The notes: generated by a model not told the origin, from the letters alone. A stretch of DNA of 64,000 nt from Bacteroides caecigallinarum (GCF_016902295.1 NZ_JACJLQ010000006.1:1-64000); one strand, 5' to 3'; shown: positions 17,645 through 26,492, counted from the first letter of the stretch. Numbers and translations are program-made.

Positions 17645-18298
17645 TTACTTGTTCAGAAGTGAAATTAAATCGGAAAAAGTAAAGTTGCTGAAATCAGGAA
17701 TCACAACGTCGCATTTATCCTTTATCGCCTCCTTCGAGTTGGTTGTACTAAGTCCAACTACAAGCATCCCGGCAGACTTTCCGGCCTGTAATCCATGAAA
17801 CGAGTCCTCGAAAACGACACTGTTTTCAGGCACTGTATCAAACACCTTTGCACCAAGAAGGAAACAGTCGGGAGCCGGTTTTGAGCGGGTAAACATCTCG
17901 GCGGTAAGTATTCTGTCAACAAGCCCCTTAAGTTCAGGATGAGACGAATATACATTCGACATCTTTTTCTCGTTAGAGCTTGTAACGATAGCTATCTTCA
18001 CCCCATTATTACGAAGTTCTTTCATAAACTCTACCACACCTGGAACATATTCGTACTCCATCTCACTTTCGAACTTATCCAGTCCTTTAGTTATTTCAGC
18101 CTGTTCCGCATCCATACCCTTGAAAAAACGGTCGTATATCTGCGACAAGGTCTGTCCTTTGATAAGCAGTCCGAAGTTTTCCTTATCAGGATGGTATTTT
18201 CGTCCTACCCCATTCCAATAAATAGTATATTGTGATTCTGTATCCATTACCACACCGTCAAAATCGAATAGTGCGGCAATCGTTTTAGTTTTATCCAT
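17645..18298 (-). CDS. HAD-superfamily hydrolase, beta-phosphoglucomutase-like
   Basis: 217 residues with all four HAD motifs in order: I, ALFDFDGVVMDTE with the nucleophile Asp; II, IVTSSN; III, the lysine in RSKPAPDC; IV, VVFEDSFHGL. The helical cap sits between motifs I and II, so it belongs to subfamily IA, and the family resemblance is to beta-phosphoglucomutases and sugar-phosphate phosphatases. The exact substrate cannot be read from the sequence. It begins 18 bases after the C11 peptidase gene and probably shares its transcript. Confidence 0.88.
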   Translation of the reverse strand: MDKTKTIAALFDFDGVVMDTESQYTIYWNGVGRKYHPDKENFGLLIKGQTLSQIYDRFFKGMDAEQAEITKGLDKFESEMEYEYVPGVVEFMKELRNNGVKIAIVTSSNEKKMSNVYSSHPELKGLVDRILTAEMFTRSKPAPDCFLLGAKVFDTVPENSVVFEDSFHGLQAGKSAGMLVVGLSTTNSKEAIKDKCDVVIPDFSNFTFSDLISLLNK

Positions 18299-18316
18299 TG
18301 TTTAGTTTTTGTTTAA

Positions 18317-19570
18317 TTAATTGCTGCTTAATGAAGTCTTAAAACGGTCCCAACCTACAGCCTTATACCACGAAAGGGTTTCGTAATAAGTATTCCAGCT
18401 CGATTTTGACACCTTATAAGGGAAATACATGCCTATACCGCAAAAACGGCCTTTTTCTATCGTATATAAACTGTTACCTACAATTGCATATTTTACACCA
18501 TATAAAGCATCAGCTGCAATAACCACCTTATTTATAATGTCCTGCAACCCATCAGGAGTATTTCCGTCATTCAAGGATTTAAAGAAATCGACAACATCAA
18601 ATGAAAAATACTTAAATGAACTAACCCCATATTGTTGAATATTATCAACATCTAAAGAAGACATTTTCTCTGAATAAGTTTCCAGATTAGCACCAACCCA
18701 TTCTGCCAAATCATCCATCTTGCTACAATCTATTGCCGCACATGTTCCCCAAGCTCCCAACTGTCTGCTATAATCTATATAATCTTTACAAACTTCATTA
18801 TATGGAATTTCTGCATTATATAGTTTTGGCAATATTATATCGTATGGAAGACCATAAACATGGGTCTCCACCACAGCACCGATAAGATAATCAGTTACAT
18901 CCTTTAATTCATAAGCGACCTCGGCTGTACCCATCATACATGCGTCGAAAAGGATAAAATCCAATTGTTTCCCGCTAAATACTTCTTCCAAAGCGTCAGC
19001 CATGTCCGGAATATTGATATTATACCCGGCATCATCGCCAAATGCGCGTCCAGAAACGGAATTACCGGGCATCCAACTTGTACCATGAGAGCCAAAAACA
19101 AGACCATAGTTTGTTGATGGAGACAGTTTTACCATCTGATCTAAAACACGAGCCATTGTTTTCGGGTCCGTAGCATTATGATTCCCCTCAGTGTAAGTAC
19201 TACAATAAGCTTCACTGATAACATTTGAAGGAGTCAAATCTGAACCTTGCAGACTTTTTTTATTATTGATATTACCCTTTCCATCAGAATTGTATTGCAA
19301 TAGACTCGGACCAGCCAAACCATCGTTATCATTATTATATGGTCTGTAATACACTATAAGAGTACATGAGTCTGTAGTCTGTGACAGACCTGAATACATA
19401 TCCACAAGATTATCCTTCAAGTACTTATCCAAACTTCCGGAATTATTGTTGGAAATCAGATAGGCAAGTAATGTTCTTCCTGATTTCAAAGGAATTTTTT
19501 CTTCAGGAATCTCGTCCGAACATGAGACAAGAACAAATACGGACAATAGAAGTAATAATAGCTTTTTCAT
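18317..19570 (-). CDS. Clostripain-family (C11) cysteine peptidase, lipoprotein
   Basis: 417 residues. The signal peptide ends with the lipobox VLVSC (Cys17). The peptidase domain has the His/Cys dyad of family C11: His162 in LVFGSHGTSW and Cys211 in ILFDACMMGTAEVAYEL. Length and order match Bacteroidetes clostripain-like proteins, which cut after basic residues and in some species act on fimbriae or toxins; that role is not shown here. It would be anchored in the outer or inner membrane. The HAD and panB genes follow on the same strand. Confidence 0.9.
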   Translation of the reverse strand: MKKLLLLLLSVFVLVSCSDEIPEEKIPLKSGRTLLAYLISNNNSGSLDKYLKDNLVDMYSGLSQTTDSCTLIVYYRPYNNDNDGLAGPSLLQYNSDGKGNINNKKSLQGSDLTPSNVISEAYCSTYTEGNHNATDPKTMARVLDQMVKLSPSTNYGLVFGSHGTSWMPGNSVSGRAFGDDAGYNINIPDMADALEEVFSGKQLDFILFDACMMGTAEVAYELKDVTDYLIGAVVETHVYGLPYDIILPKLYNAEIPYNEVCKDYIDYSRQLGAWGTCAAIDCSKMDDLAEWVGANLETYSEKMSSLDVDNIQQYGVSSFKYFSFDVVDFFKSLNDGNTPDGLQDIINKVVIAADALYGVKYAIVGNSLYTIEKGRFCGIGMYFPYKVSKSSWNTYYETLSWYKAVGWDRFKTSLSSN

Positions 19571-19655
19571 CTAAAAATCAAATTCTTAATAAACAAAAAA
19601 CGTATCGCCATACTCTCCAACACAAGAAAGTAAAACGATACGCAAATCATGAAGA

Positions 19656-20063
19656 CTAATAAACTTCAGCCTTCTCAAACTTAAACTCAGGGTTAACACT
19701 TTTAATCACCATGTTATTACCCTTTTTATATTTTTCCCTCAGTTTTGAAATTTCTTTTTCCAACTTGTTCTTCTTTACATTAAAGAACATAAAGCATGTA
19801 CGGTTTTTACCGCCCTCTTTTGTTTCAAGATAATCTTTCAACTGTACACTGTATTGGGAACGACCAACCAAAAAGCCTTTACCATCAACCATAGCACTGT
19901 CCAGATACTGAATATCTGTAAAATAAATAAGAGAATCGGTAAACGAAGCAGAAACGCCTGCCATATAAACACCATATTTATCTTTATCTTTTGATTTCTT
20001 TGCCGTTGCACCTACAACCATAGATACAGCAAACAAAAAGCATAATAATTTTATATATCGCAT
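19656..20063 (-). CDS. Exported protein of unknown function
   Basis: 135 residues from ATG 20063 (MRYIKLLCFLFAVSMVVGATA). The signal peptide is plausible and cleavage after GATA is likely. The rest is lysine-rich (KKSKDKDKYGVY) with mixed strands and a charged helix near the C-terminus (KKNKLEKEISKLREKYKKG). I do not recognise the family. The frame extends upstream only through a TTG at 20087, so the ATG is preferred. A minus-strand TACTTTTG element at 20085-20092 supports its own promoter. Confidence 0.7.
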   Translation of the reverse strand: MRYIKLLCFLFAVSMVVGATAKKSKDKDKYGVYMAGVSASFTDSLIYFTDIQYLDSAMVDGKGFLVGRSQYSVQLKDYLETKEGGKNRTCFMFFNVKKNKLEKEISKLREKYKKGNNMVIKSVNPEFKFEKAEVY

Positions 20064-20084
20064 ATTCAATTGTTTATAATGTGA

Positions 20085-20092
20085 CAAAAGTA
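20085..20092 (-). promoter_or_regulatory. -7 element of the exported unknown gene
   Basis: Minus-strand TACTTTTG fits TAnnTTTG exactly, about 22 bases ahead of ATG 20063. No -33 TTTG at the usual distance. Confidence 0.45.
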
Positions 20093-20151
20093 ATGAATTA
20101 TAGTCAATCTAAGAAGTTCAAGGCTATTATTTAACATACAGAAACAAAAAA

Positions 20152-20183
20152 ACAGAACCAAACGATATTTAGTTTGATTCTGT
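20152..20183 (-). terminator. Rho-independent terminator of rpoD
   Basis: Stem ACAGAAxCAAAC / GTTTGxTTCTGT, followed on the minus strand by a run of seven T. It stands 28 bases past the rpoD stop. Confidence 0.85.
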
Positions 20184-20210
20184 TATTCTTTTCGGAAACC
20201 AATCTCTATC

Positions 20211-21071
20211 TTATCCCAAATAAGACTTGAGCAACTTGCTACGTGAATTGTTTCTTAATCTTCTGATAGCTTTTTCCTTAATCTGACGAACGCGCTCACG
20301 AGTAAGCCCGAATTTATCGCCGATTTCTTCCAACGTCATTTCCTGCGTGTTAATACCGAAAAACATCTGGATAATATCCTTCTCTCTGTCGGTCAACGTA
20401 GATAGTGCTCTGTCGATTTCCTTCGAAAGTGACTCATTAACCAAAGAACGGTCCGCCATAGGCGAATCATCGTTCACCAACACGTCAAGCAGACTATTGT
20501 CTTCACCCTCAACAAAAGGTGCATCCACTGAAATATGACGTCCGGATACTTTAAGAGTATCAGAAATCTTATCTACAGGAATTTCAAGTTCGTCGGCAAG
20601 CTCTTCCGGCGACGGGCGACGTTCGTTTTCTTGTTCGAATTTAGAGAAAGCCTTACTGATTTTGTTAAGTGAACCCACCTGATTCAACGGCAACCTTACA
20701 ATTCTTGACTGCTCTGCCAAAGCCTGAAGGATTGACTGACGAATCCACCACACAGCATAACTGATAAATTTAAAACCACGTGTTTCGTCAAACTTTTCGG
20801 CCGCTTTTATCAGTCCGAGGTTACCCTCATTAATAAGGTCTGGCAAACTTAATCCTTGATTCTGATACTGTTTTGCGACAGAAACGACGAATCGCAGGTT
20901 GGCTCTTGTAAGTTTCTCTAACGCTATTCTGTCCCCCTTACGGATACGCTGAGCAAGCTCTACTTCTTCTTCGACTGTAATCAAATCTTCGCGACCTATT
21001 TCCTGCAAATACTTATCCAGAGAAGCGCTCTCTCGGTTAGTGATACTTTTGGTAATCTTTAATTGTCTCAT
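20211..21071 (-). CDS. rpoD: Primary RNA polymerase sigma factor (RpoD/SigA)
   Basis: 286 residues, the short Bacteroidetes primary sigma factor without region 1.1. Region 1.2 starts near [16 protein letters not shown]. Region 2 holds [40 protein letters not shown] and the -10-binding helix [20 protein letters not shown]. Region 4 has [21 protein letters not shown]. It directs core polymerase to the TTTG / TAnnTTTG promoters seen across this window. The gene stands alone, with a matching promoter (TAACTTTG) and a terminator. Confidence 0.96.
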   Translation of the reverse strand: MRQLKITKSITNRESASLDKYLQEIGREDLITVEEEVELAQRIRKGDRIALEKLTRANLRFVVSVAKQYQNQGLSLPDLINEGNLGLIKAAEKFDETRGFKFISYAVWWIRQSILQALAEQSRIVRLPLNQVGSLNKISKAFSKFEQENERRPSPEELADELEIPVDKISDTLKVSGRHISVDAPFVEGEDNSLLDVLVNDDSPMADRSLVNESLSKEIDRALSTLTDREKDIIQMFFGINTQEMTLEEIGDKFGLTRERVRQIKEKAIRRLRNNSRSKLLKSYLG

Positions 21072-21092
21072 TCTTTAAAATCGATTTGGGTG

Positions 21093-21100
21093 CAAAGTTA
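21093..21100 (-). promoter_or_regulatory. -7 element of rpoD
   Basis: Minus-strand TAACTTTG fits TAnnTTTG exactly, 21 bases ahead of the ATG at 21071. The -33 region reads GTTG/TTGC at about 20 bp, a weak match. Confidence 0.6.
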
Positions 21101-21172
21101 TAAAAATATCAATAAAAAGGCAACTATCCCTTTCATTATTATAACTTTTTATACAAAATAAATGATAAAGAG

Positions 21173-21205
21173 AGGCGTTCATGTCATAACCGACATAAAA
21201 CGCCT
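21173..21205 (-). terminator. Terminator downstream of the HtrA/Deg gene
   Basis: Stem AGGCGTT / AACGCCT, with inner ATGTC/GACAT pairing, 60 bases past the protease stop on the minus strand. Confidence 0.65.
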
Positions 21206-21264
21206 CCCAAAACACTTTTACCTTAAATAATACCTATTATATTTACCGATGAATATTATTTCAG

Positions 21265-22773
21265 TTATTCTGCCTGTGACAAATCAACAGCATAGTTGGC
21301 ACGTTTTCCTGAAGGATAAACACCTGTCATGAACAATACCTGATCAGGCGACTGGGATGCGGCCTTCATTACATCTTCAAGATCCTGGACGGTCTTAAGC
21401 TGCTTGCCGTTAGCTTTCAGGATAATGAATCCCTTACGGATACCGCTTTCAGCCATTCTACCGTCTGTAACACCTGTAACCTGAACACCATATCCAAGAT
21501 TCAACTGGCGTTTCAATTCATCAGGCACAGCACGGAATGCAGCTCCAAGCATCTCCATGTCAGCCTTCTTAACCACTTTGGTATTACCCTGTGCATTCTT
21601 CAGTGTGATGGTAAATTCTTTTTCTTTCTTGTCACGGAATACTGTCACCCTGACTTTATCACCAGGACGATACTGTGCAAGTCCACCTTGAAGATCGGCC
21701 ATTGTCTTTACTTTCTTTCCGTTAAGTTCAAGTATCACATCATTCTTTTTCAATATACCATCAGCCGAACCACCCTCGGTAACTTCTGCCACCTGTACAC
21801 CTTCATTTATTCCAAGTTCTTTTTGTTCTTTCTTAATTTCATCAGTATAGTTCATATTTTCATCACCCATATTTCTACCACCTATTCCAAGCAATGCACG
21901 CTGTACTGTTCCATACTGCTTCAAGTCTGTTACAACCTTAGTCATTATGCTTGTAGGGATTGCAAATCCGTATCCGGAATATGCTCCAGTAGGTGAGAAC
22001 AGCATTGCGTTGATACCTACCAACTCACCTTGAGCGTTAACCAATGCGCCACCACTGTTACCCTTGTTGATTGCGGCATCAGTCTGAATGAACGATTCTA
22101 CCTGATTAGCGCCAAGACCTCTTGATTTGGCACTTACCACACCGGCAGTTACTGTAGAGCCCAAGTTGAACGGGTTACCAACAGCCAGCACCCACTCTCC
22201 TACTTTAAGCTTGTCAGAGTCACCAACAGGTATTGCCGGAAAATCATCCCCTTCAATCTTCACCAATGCAAGGTCCGATGTAGGGTCTGTACCTATTACT
22301 CTACCCTTAAGCTCTCTGCTATCCTGAAGCTTTACACTGATTTCGTCCGCTCCATCGATAACGTGGTTATTGGTTACGATATAACCGTCCTTAGAGATTA
22401 TAACACCAGAACCGAAACCTTTCTGTTCAGGAGTTTCAATCTGACGCTGGCGTCCACGACCGTCACCAAAGAAATAGTCGAAAATATCAGGCATCTGCTG
22501 AATAGTCTGCACTTTGCTTCTTTGTGTAGCTACTATATGCACAACAGAATTCAAAGAGCTTTCCGCAGCTTTAGTCAAGTCAACCGGCTGCATGCTGTTT
22601 GAATCCATAGCTACAGCACGAGTCAAAGGCATAGTATTGAATGATTCATAAAAAGTCTGGCTTTCTTTCGGTTGATTATTCTGTGAAACGAAGTATGCCG
22701 TAACACCTGCAACACCTGCACTTACCGCAACCATTGAGGCTGCTCCTATCGCAAATTTAGTTACTGATTTCAT
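21265..22773 (-). CDS. htrA: Periplasmic serine protease of the Do/HtrA/Deg family
   Basis: 502 residues: N-terminal signal/anchor helix (about 5-30), trypsin-like protease domain, then two PDZ domains (about 285-380 and 405-495). The catalytic triad is His137 (VTNNHVIDG), Asp167 (DPTSDLALVKI) and Ser240 (NKGNSGGALVN). The GFGSGVII oxyanion region is intact. It degrades or refolds damaged envelope proteins in the periplasm. The gene forms a single unit, with a hairpin terminator downstream and the rpoD gene beyond. The symbol follows the family name; degP or degQ would be equally fair. Confidence 0.92.
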   Translation of the reverse strand: MKSVTKFAIGAASMVAVSAGVAGVTAYFVSQNNQPKESQTFYESFNTMPLTRAVAMDSNSMQPVDLTKAAESSLNSVVHIVATQRSKVQTIQQMPDIFDYFFGDGRGRQRQIETPEQKGFGSGVIISKDGYIVTNNHVIDGADEISVKLQDSRELKGRVIGTDPTSDLALVKIEGDDFPAIPVGDSDKLKVGEWVLAVGNPFNLGSTVTAGVVSAKSRGLGANQVESFIQTDAAINKGNSGGALVNAQGELVGINAMLFSPTGAYSGYGFAIPTSIMTKVVTDLKQYGTVQRALLGIGGRNMGDENMNYTDEIKKEQKELGINEGVQVAEVTEGGSADGILKKNDVILELNGKKVKTMADLQGGLAQYRPGDKVRVTVFRDKKEKEFTITLKNAQGNTKVVKKADMEMLGAAFRAVPDELKRQLNLGYGVQVTGVTDGRMAESGIRKGFIILKANGKQLKTVQDLEDVMKAASQSPDQVLFMTGVYPSGKRANYAVDLSQAE

Positions 22774-23015
22774 AATCTTATCTATATTAAATTGTTAATT
22801 CCGCTATTGATTTAACGTTTCATCCGCTAAAGTATAACAAATTCCATACGGTTGTACTCCTAAGTATCAGTTTTTTCTCTCTTTTAACATTGACATATAA
22901 TCGATTAACTGGTGTTAACGGGTAAACTGCCAAATTTACATTCATTACAAGAGCCCGATTACGATAAATATCAAAGTATTTATACCAAGTCTGCCGTTTT
23001 TTCAGTTTATTTCCC

Positions 23016-23023
23016 TACCTTTG
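23016..23023 (+). promoter_or_regulatory. -7 element of rnpB
   Basis: TACCTTTG fits TAnnTTTG exactly and lies eight bases ahead of the predicted RNA 5' end at 23031. No clean TTTG box in the -33 position. Confidence 0.65.
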
Positions 23024-23030
23024 CACTGAG

Positions 23031-23386
23031 AAAGCAGCAAACCGGTCTGTCGCTGGTATATTATACAAGAGGAAAGTCCGGGCAACATAGAGCATCCTAC
23101 TTCCTAACAGAAAGCTGTCCGCAAGGGTAGAGTAATGCAGAAGAAAACAACCGCCTCATTCGGGGTAAGGGTGAGAAGGCGGGGTAAGAGCCCACCAGCC
23201 GGATAGCGATATCCGGGCTGTGCATCTTAGGAGTTGTAAGGTCATGTAAACCGGCATTAACGAGGGTTGCTCGCCCCACGTCGGAGGGTGGACCGCTTGA
23301 GCCTGACGGTGACGTCAGGTGTAGATAAATGACAGACACCCCTGCTTGTCAGGGATACAGAACCCGGCTTACAGGTATGCTGCTTT
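23031..23386 (+). ncRNA. rnpB: RNase P RNA (bacterial class A)
   Basis: The RNA component of ribonuclease P, which trims tRNA 5' leaders. The conserved GAGGAAAGTCCGGGC block lies near 23068-23082, and its partner ACAGAACCCGGCTTAC near 23357-23372. The ends pair exactly: AAAGCAGC at 23031-23038 with GCTGCTTT at 23379-23386, forming helix P1. It has its own promoter. Short reading frames in both directions across this stretch are not genes. A BrkB-like gene begins 12 bases downstream. Confidence 0.95.
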
Positions 23387-23398
23387 CTTTATTTCATA

Positions 23399-24739
23399 AT
23401 GATTTCACCATTACTACATACTATGCCAAAACTCCAGATTGACAAATGGAAGAAATTTTTCCAAAAAGAACTTTGGATTGCCGATGAAGAAAAATATCCG
23501 CCTATAATTAGGAGTATAATAAAGGCAATACGAATCATAATTCTTTCAACAGAACAATTCAACAGCAACAGAATAGTAGTCCGTGCATCAGCACTCACAT
23601 ACAGCACCCTACTATCTATAATTCCTATATTAGCCATACTTTTCGCCATAGCAAGAGGATTCGGTTTTGATTCTATTTTAGAAGGACTATTCCGCGACAA
23701 TATGAGCAGCCATCAGGCAGAGCTTGTCATCACGTGGATTAACTCCTATCTGCAACATGCCAAAAGTGGAGTCTTCATAGGTGTAGGTGTAGTCATGCTC
23801 CTCTGGACAATCCTCATACTGACTGACAATATTGAGCGAAGTTTCAATATGATATGGCAGGTCAAACGCCCAAGAACGGTATTCCGGAAAATAACGGACT
23901 ATTTTTCAATGATACTTCTCCTGCCGCTACTGATAGTATTCTCAAGCGGGCTGTCAATATTCATGACAACATTTATGAAAGAGATGGAGTCGTTTGCACT
24001 GCTTGCACCGATAATGAAATTCTTTATACAACTCCTCCCATACGCCATTATCTGGGCTATGTTTATCGGTCTGTTTATATTCATCCCAAACACTAAGGTC
24101 AAGCTTAGCCATGCCATTATGCCGGGAATAGTTGCCGGAAGCGCTTTCCAGTTATTCCAGTACATATACATAAACAGCCAGATATGGGTATCAAACTACA
24201 ATGCCATATACGGAAGTTTTGCCGCCATACCGATGTTTCTTTTATGGACACAAATATCGTGGAGCATCTGTCTATTCGGAGCGGAAATGAACTATGTAAG
24301 CCAAAATTTAGAATCATTCAAATACGGAAAAGAATCAAAGAACATCAGCCGAAGATATCATGATTTTTTCTGTACAATAATCCTGTCCAGAATATGCAAG
24401 CGCTTTGAAAACGGAGATGACCCATATACCGCAGAAGAACTAAGCAAAGAAAACAAGATTCCAATAAGACTCACAAAAGACATCCTTTACGAGTTGCAGG
24501 ACTTACAGCTGATATATGAAGGAGTGAAGGAAAAAAACAACACTGAAGAAGTATGCTATCTTCCAGGAATGGCCATACACAACCTGACACTGGGAGTAAT
24601 GCTCAACAAACTCGATTCAAAAGGGTTCGAAGAATTCAACATCGACAAAAGCCAATACACCGCTTCATGGAACGCAATGATTAAAGCACGCGAGGAATAC
24701 ACCTCACAAAACAACCAGATATTGCTAAAGGATTTATAA
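23399..24739 (+). CDS. YihY/BrkB-family inner-membrane protein
   Basis: 446 residues. Six hydrophobic segments lie between about residues 45 and 290 (for instance FIGVGVVMLLWTILILTD and ILLLPLLIVFSSGLSIF), with the family stretch RASALTYSTLLSIIPILAILFA. The C-terminal 140 residues are soluble and look winged-helix-like (TAEELSKENKIPIRLTKDIL), an extension also seen in other Bacteroidetes members. The family was once called RNase BN, but that activity belongs elsewhere; its real role is unclear. The start is either ATG 23399 or ATG 23423. It begins straight after rnpB and may be read from the same promoter. Confidence 0.88.
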   Translation: MISPLLHTMPKLQIDKWKKFFQKELWIADEEKYPPIIRSIIKAIRIIILSTEQFNSNRIVVRASALTYSTLLSIIPILAILFAIARGFGFDSILEGLFRDNMSSHQAELVITWINSYLQHAKSGVFIGVGVVMLLWTILILTDNIERSFNMIWQVKRPRTVFRKITDYFSMILLLPLLIVFSSGLSIFMTTFMKEMESFALLAPIMKFFIQLLPYAIIWAMFIGLFIFIPNTKVKLSHAIMPGIVAGSAFQLFQYIYINSQIWVSNYNAIYGSFAAIPMFLLWTQISWSICLFGAEMNYVSQNLESFKYGKESKNISRRYHDFFCTIILSRICKRFENGDDPYTAEELSKENKIPIRLTKDILYELQDLQLIYEGVKEKNNTEEVCYLPGMAIHNLTLGVMLNKLDSKGFEEFNIDKSQYTASWNAMIKAREEYTSQNNQILLKDL

Positions 24740-24762
24740 TAACATACTTATAATAAAATATG

Positions 24763-24801
24763 AAACGGCTCCCAAACAAGATTAATGTTAGGGAGCCGTT
24801 T
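24763..24801. terminator. Bidirectional terminator between the BrkB-like gene and ribE
   Basis: Stem AAACGGCTCCC / GGGAGCCGTTT with a 17-base loop between two convergent genes, followed by T-rich sequence on plus and by A/T-rich sequence on minus. Confidence 0.8.
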
Positions 24802-24823
24802 TCATCATATATCAAAAAAAGAG

Positions 24824-25432
24824 TTATTCAGCTGTAAGCTTCATCATTCTGCTCAAATACTTGCCTATAATATCAAATTCTATATTGACCACGCTACCAA
24901 CCTTTATTGTATGGAAATTGGTATGCTCGAAAGTATAAGGAATGATTGCGACCTGAAAAGTATCCTCTGTAGGATTACATACAGTAAGGCTTACACCATT
25001 CACAGTCACAGAACCCTTGTCAACCGTAAAATAGCCACGTTTAGCCATTTCCGGGTCAAACTTATACTTGAAGGTAAAATACCAGCTGCCTTCTGCGTCA
25101 TCTACAGCGACACAAGTAGCAGTCTGGTCAACATGCCCCTGAACGATATGTCCGTCAAGGCGACCATTCATCATCATACTTCTTTCTACGTTCACTTTAT
25201 CTCCAACCTTCAAAAGACCGATATTGGAACGCTCTATAGTTTCTTTCATGGCAGTTACAGTATAAGTGCCGTCCTGTATGCTAACCACAGTAAGACACAC
25301 TCCATTATGCGACACACTTTGGTCTATCTTCAATTCATCTACAAATGAACATTTAAGTGTCAGGTGAAGGTTTTCCTGTTCCTTAACCACCTTTACAACT
25401 TCTGCAAATTCTTCTACAATACCAGAGAACAT
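24824..25432 (-). CDS. ribE: Riboflavin synthase, alpha chain
   Basis: 202 residues made of two similar lumazine-binding barrels (about 1-95 and 96-190). The N-terminal MFSGIVEEFAEV is a hallmark. Further typical stretches are SVSHNGVCLTV in the first half and SVTVNGVSLTV in the second, each with a Gly-Val-x-LTV loop, and GHIVQGHVDQTA. It converts two 6,7-dimethyl-8-ribityllumazine to riboflavin in the cytoplasm. It follows a small gene (25472-25675) with a 39-base gap and probably shares its promoter at 25704-25734. No FMN riboswitch was recognised upstream. Confidence 0.95.
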   Translation of the reverse strand: MFSGIVEEFAEVVKVVKEQENLHLTLKCSFVDELKIDQSVSHNGVCLTVVSIQDGTYTVTAMKETIERSNIGLLKVGDKVNVERSMMMNGRLDGHIVQGHVDQTATCVAVDDAEGSWYFTFKYKFDPEMAKRGYFTVDKGSVTVNGVSLTVCNPTEDTFQVAIIPYTFEHTNFHTIKVGSVVNIEFDIIGKYLSRMMKLTAE

Positions 25433-25471
25433 AAATACAATATTTTTTATTATTCGTTATTTTCAAAAGAT

Positions 25472-25675
25472 TTATTCAGGAATAGGCTTACTCCACACCG
25501 TCTCCCCGTCCGAATCGACCACCGATATTGTTCCACCGGCGTACTGTTCGGTATATGAATTACCTTTTTCCAACATATCCTCAGCCATGTGTATAGCCTT
25601 TTCCATTGTCTTCAGCGAAAACCCCTTGTTATCATAAGAGTCGCCGTCAGAAAAGTAAATGTCATAAGTTTTCAT
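25472..25675 (-). CDS. Small conserved-looking protein of unknown function
   Basis: 67 residues (MKTYDIYFSDGDSYDNKGFS), acidic, without membrane or signal segments. There is an alpha-helix-like stretch MEKAIHMAEDMLEKGN and a beta-like end ISVVDSDGETVWSKPIPE. I do not recognise the family. An excellent promoter stands 28 bases upstream, and the gene is followed by ribE on the same strand, which supports it as real. Confidence 0.7.
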   Translation of the reverse strand: MKTYDIYFSDGDSYDNKGFSLKTMEKAIHMAEDMLEKGNSYTEQYAGGTISVVDSDGETVWSKPIPE

Positions 25676-25703
25676 CTAAGTCTGTCTTTAATATTTTGCG
25701 AGA

Positions 25704-25734
25704 CAAATATAGTGTAAACCAAGTGAAGTACAAA
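25704..25734 (-). promoter_or_regulatory. Promoter of the small gene and ribE
   Basis: Minus strand: TTTG at 25731-25734, exactly 19 bases, then TATATTTG at 25704-25711. Both boxes match the Bacteroidetes consensus perfectly. Confidence 0.8.
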
Positions 25735-25788
25735 GCGAAAACAAAGTTTAATCATTATATTATCGCCACAATGCCGTAAAAACAAAAA

Positions 25789-25819
25789 AAGAGAAACCAG
25801 TATCTAACTGATTTCTCTT
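25789..25819 (-). terminator. Terminator of the tRNA cluster
   Basis: Minus strand AAGAGAAA-CAGT / ACTG-TTTCTCTT hairpin followed by seven T, six bases past the last tRNA. Confidence 0.8.
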
Positions 25820-25824
25820 CTAAG

Positions 25825-25897
25825 AGCGGAAAACGAGACTCGAACTCGCGACCCTAACCTTGGCAAGGTTATGCTCTACCAACTGAGCTATTTCCGC
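25825..25897 (-). tRNA. tRNA-Gly (GCC)
   Basis: 73 bases with a full cloverleaf: GCGGAAA acceptor, AGCTCAGTTGGTAGAGC D-arm, anticodon loop TTGCCAA, GTTCGAGTC T-loop. Identical in sequence to the copies at 26124 and 26229. Confidence 0.95.
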
Positions 25898-25910
25898 ATT
25901 ATTATTTATG

Positions 25911-25994
25911 TGAAGGAAATGAGACTCGAACTCACACGACATAATTGTCACTACCCCCTCAAAGTAGCGCGTCTACCAATTCCGCCATTCCTCC
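25911..25994 (-). tRNA. tRNA-Leu (GAG)
   Basis: 84 bases, class II. The acceptor GGAGGAA pairs with TTCCTTC, the anticodon stem CTACT/GGTAG holds the loop TTGAGGG, and there is a long variable arm; discriminator A. Confidence 0.92.
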
Positions 25995-26013
25995 ATAAAC
26001 CGTTTAAGACTTG

Positions 26014-26094
26014 TGCCCAGAACAGGACTCGAACCTGCATGCCTCTCGACACACGCACCTGAAACGTGCGCGTCTACCATTCCGCCACCTGGGC
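26014..26094 (-). tRNA. tRNA-Leu (CAG)
   Basis: 81 bases, class II. The acceptor GCCCAGG pairs with TCTGGGC, the stem CACGT/GCGTG encloses the loop TTCAGGT with anticodon CAG, and there is a long variable arm; discriminator A. Confidence 0.92.
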
Positions 26095-26123
26095 AAACAC
26101 AAACCTCGATTGATTTGCTTTTG

Positions 26124-26196
26124 AGCGGAAAACGAGACTCGAACTCGCGACCCTAACCTTGGCAAGGTTATGCTCTACCAACTGAGCTATTTCCGC
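26124..26196 (-). tRNA. tRNA-Gly (GCC)
   Basis: Same 73-base sequence as the copy at 25825-25897. Confidence 0.95.
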
Positions 26197-26228
26197 ATCT
26201 TGTTCAAAATGTCAATTTCACTTTTTTG

Positions 26229-26301
26229 AGCGGAAAACGAGACTCGAACTCGCGACCCTAACCTTGGCAAGGTTATGCTCTACCAACTGAGCTATTTCCG
26301 C
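26229..26301 (-). tRNA. tRNA-Gly (GCC)
   Basis: Same 73-base sequence as the other two glycine copies; the first tRNA in the transcript. Confidence 0.95.
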
Positions 26302-26342
26302 ATTGTTTATTCAACCGTTAGTTGTTTTCCCGATTGCGAGTG

Positions 26343-26373
26343 CAAAGGTATAGCTTTTTCTGAAACCACCAAA
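26343..26373 (-). promoter_or_regulatory. Promoter of the tRNA cluster
   Basis: Minus strand: TTTG at 26370-26373, exactly 19 bases, then TACCTTTG at 26343-26350. Perfect match to the Bacteroidetes consensus, about 42 bases ahead of the first tRNA. Confidence 0.85.
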
Positions 26374-26449
26374 ACATTTGAATACTTTTTTTGAAACTTT
26401 TTTCTCAATAAGTCACAACCCCTTGATAATCAACACCCATAAAAAAGTG

Positions 26450-26486
26450 TGGTTCGCAATAATAATCCACTTATTATTGCAAACCA
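26450..26486 (-). terminator. Rho-independent terminator after nspC
   Basis: A 16-base stem with one mismatch (TGGTTxGCAATAATAA and its complement), followed on the minus strand by a T-run (26440-26445). It begins right after the nspC stop. Confidence 0.8.
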
Positions 26487-26492
26487 TATAAA

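Noticed and set aside
22912-23339. Short frames on both strands between htrA and the BrkB-like gene
   Set aside because: The stretch is promoter and RNase P RNA, with conserved RNA motifs and paired ends.
25433-25735. FMN riboswitch ahead of ribE
   Set aside because: No RFN-type conserved blocks. Instead there is a small gene with a plain promoter.
25825-26301. Repeated 73-base blocks as mobile repeats
   Set aside because: They fold as complete glycine tRNAs with promoter and terminator.
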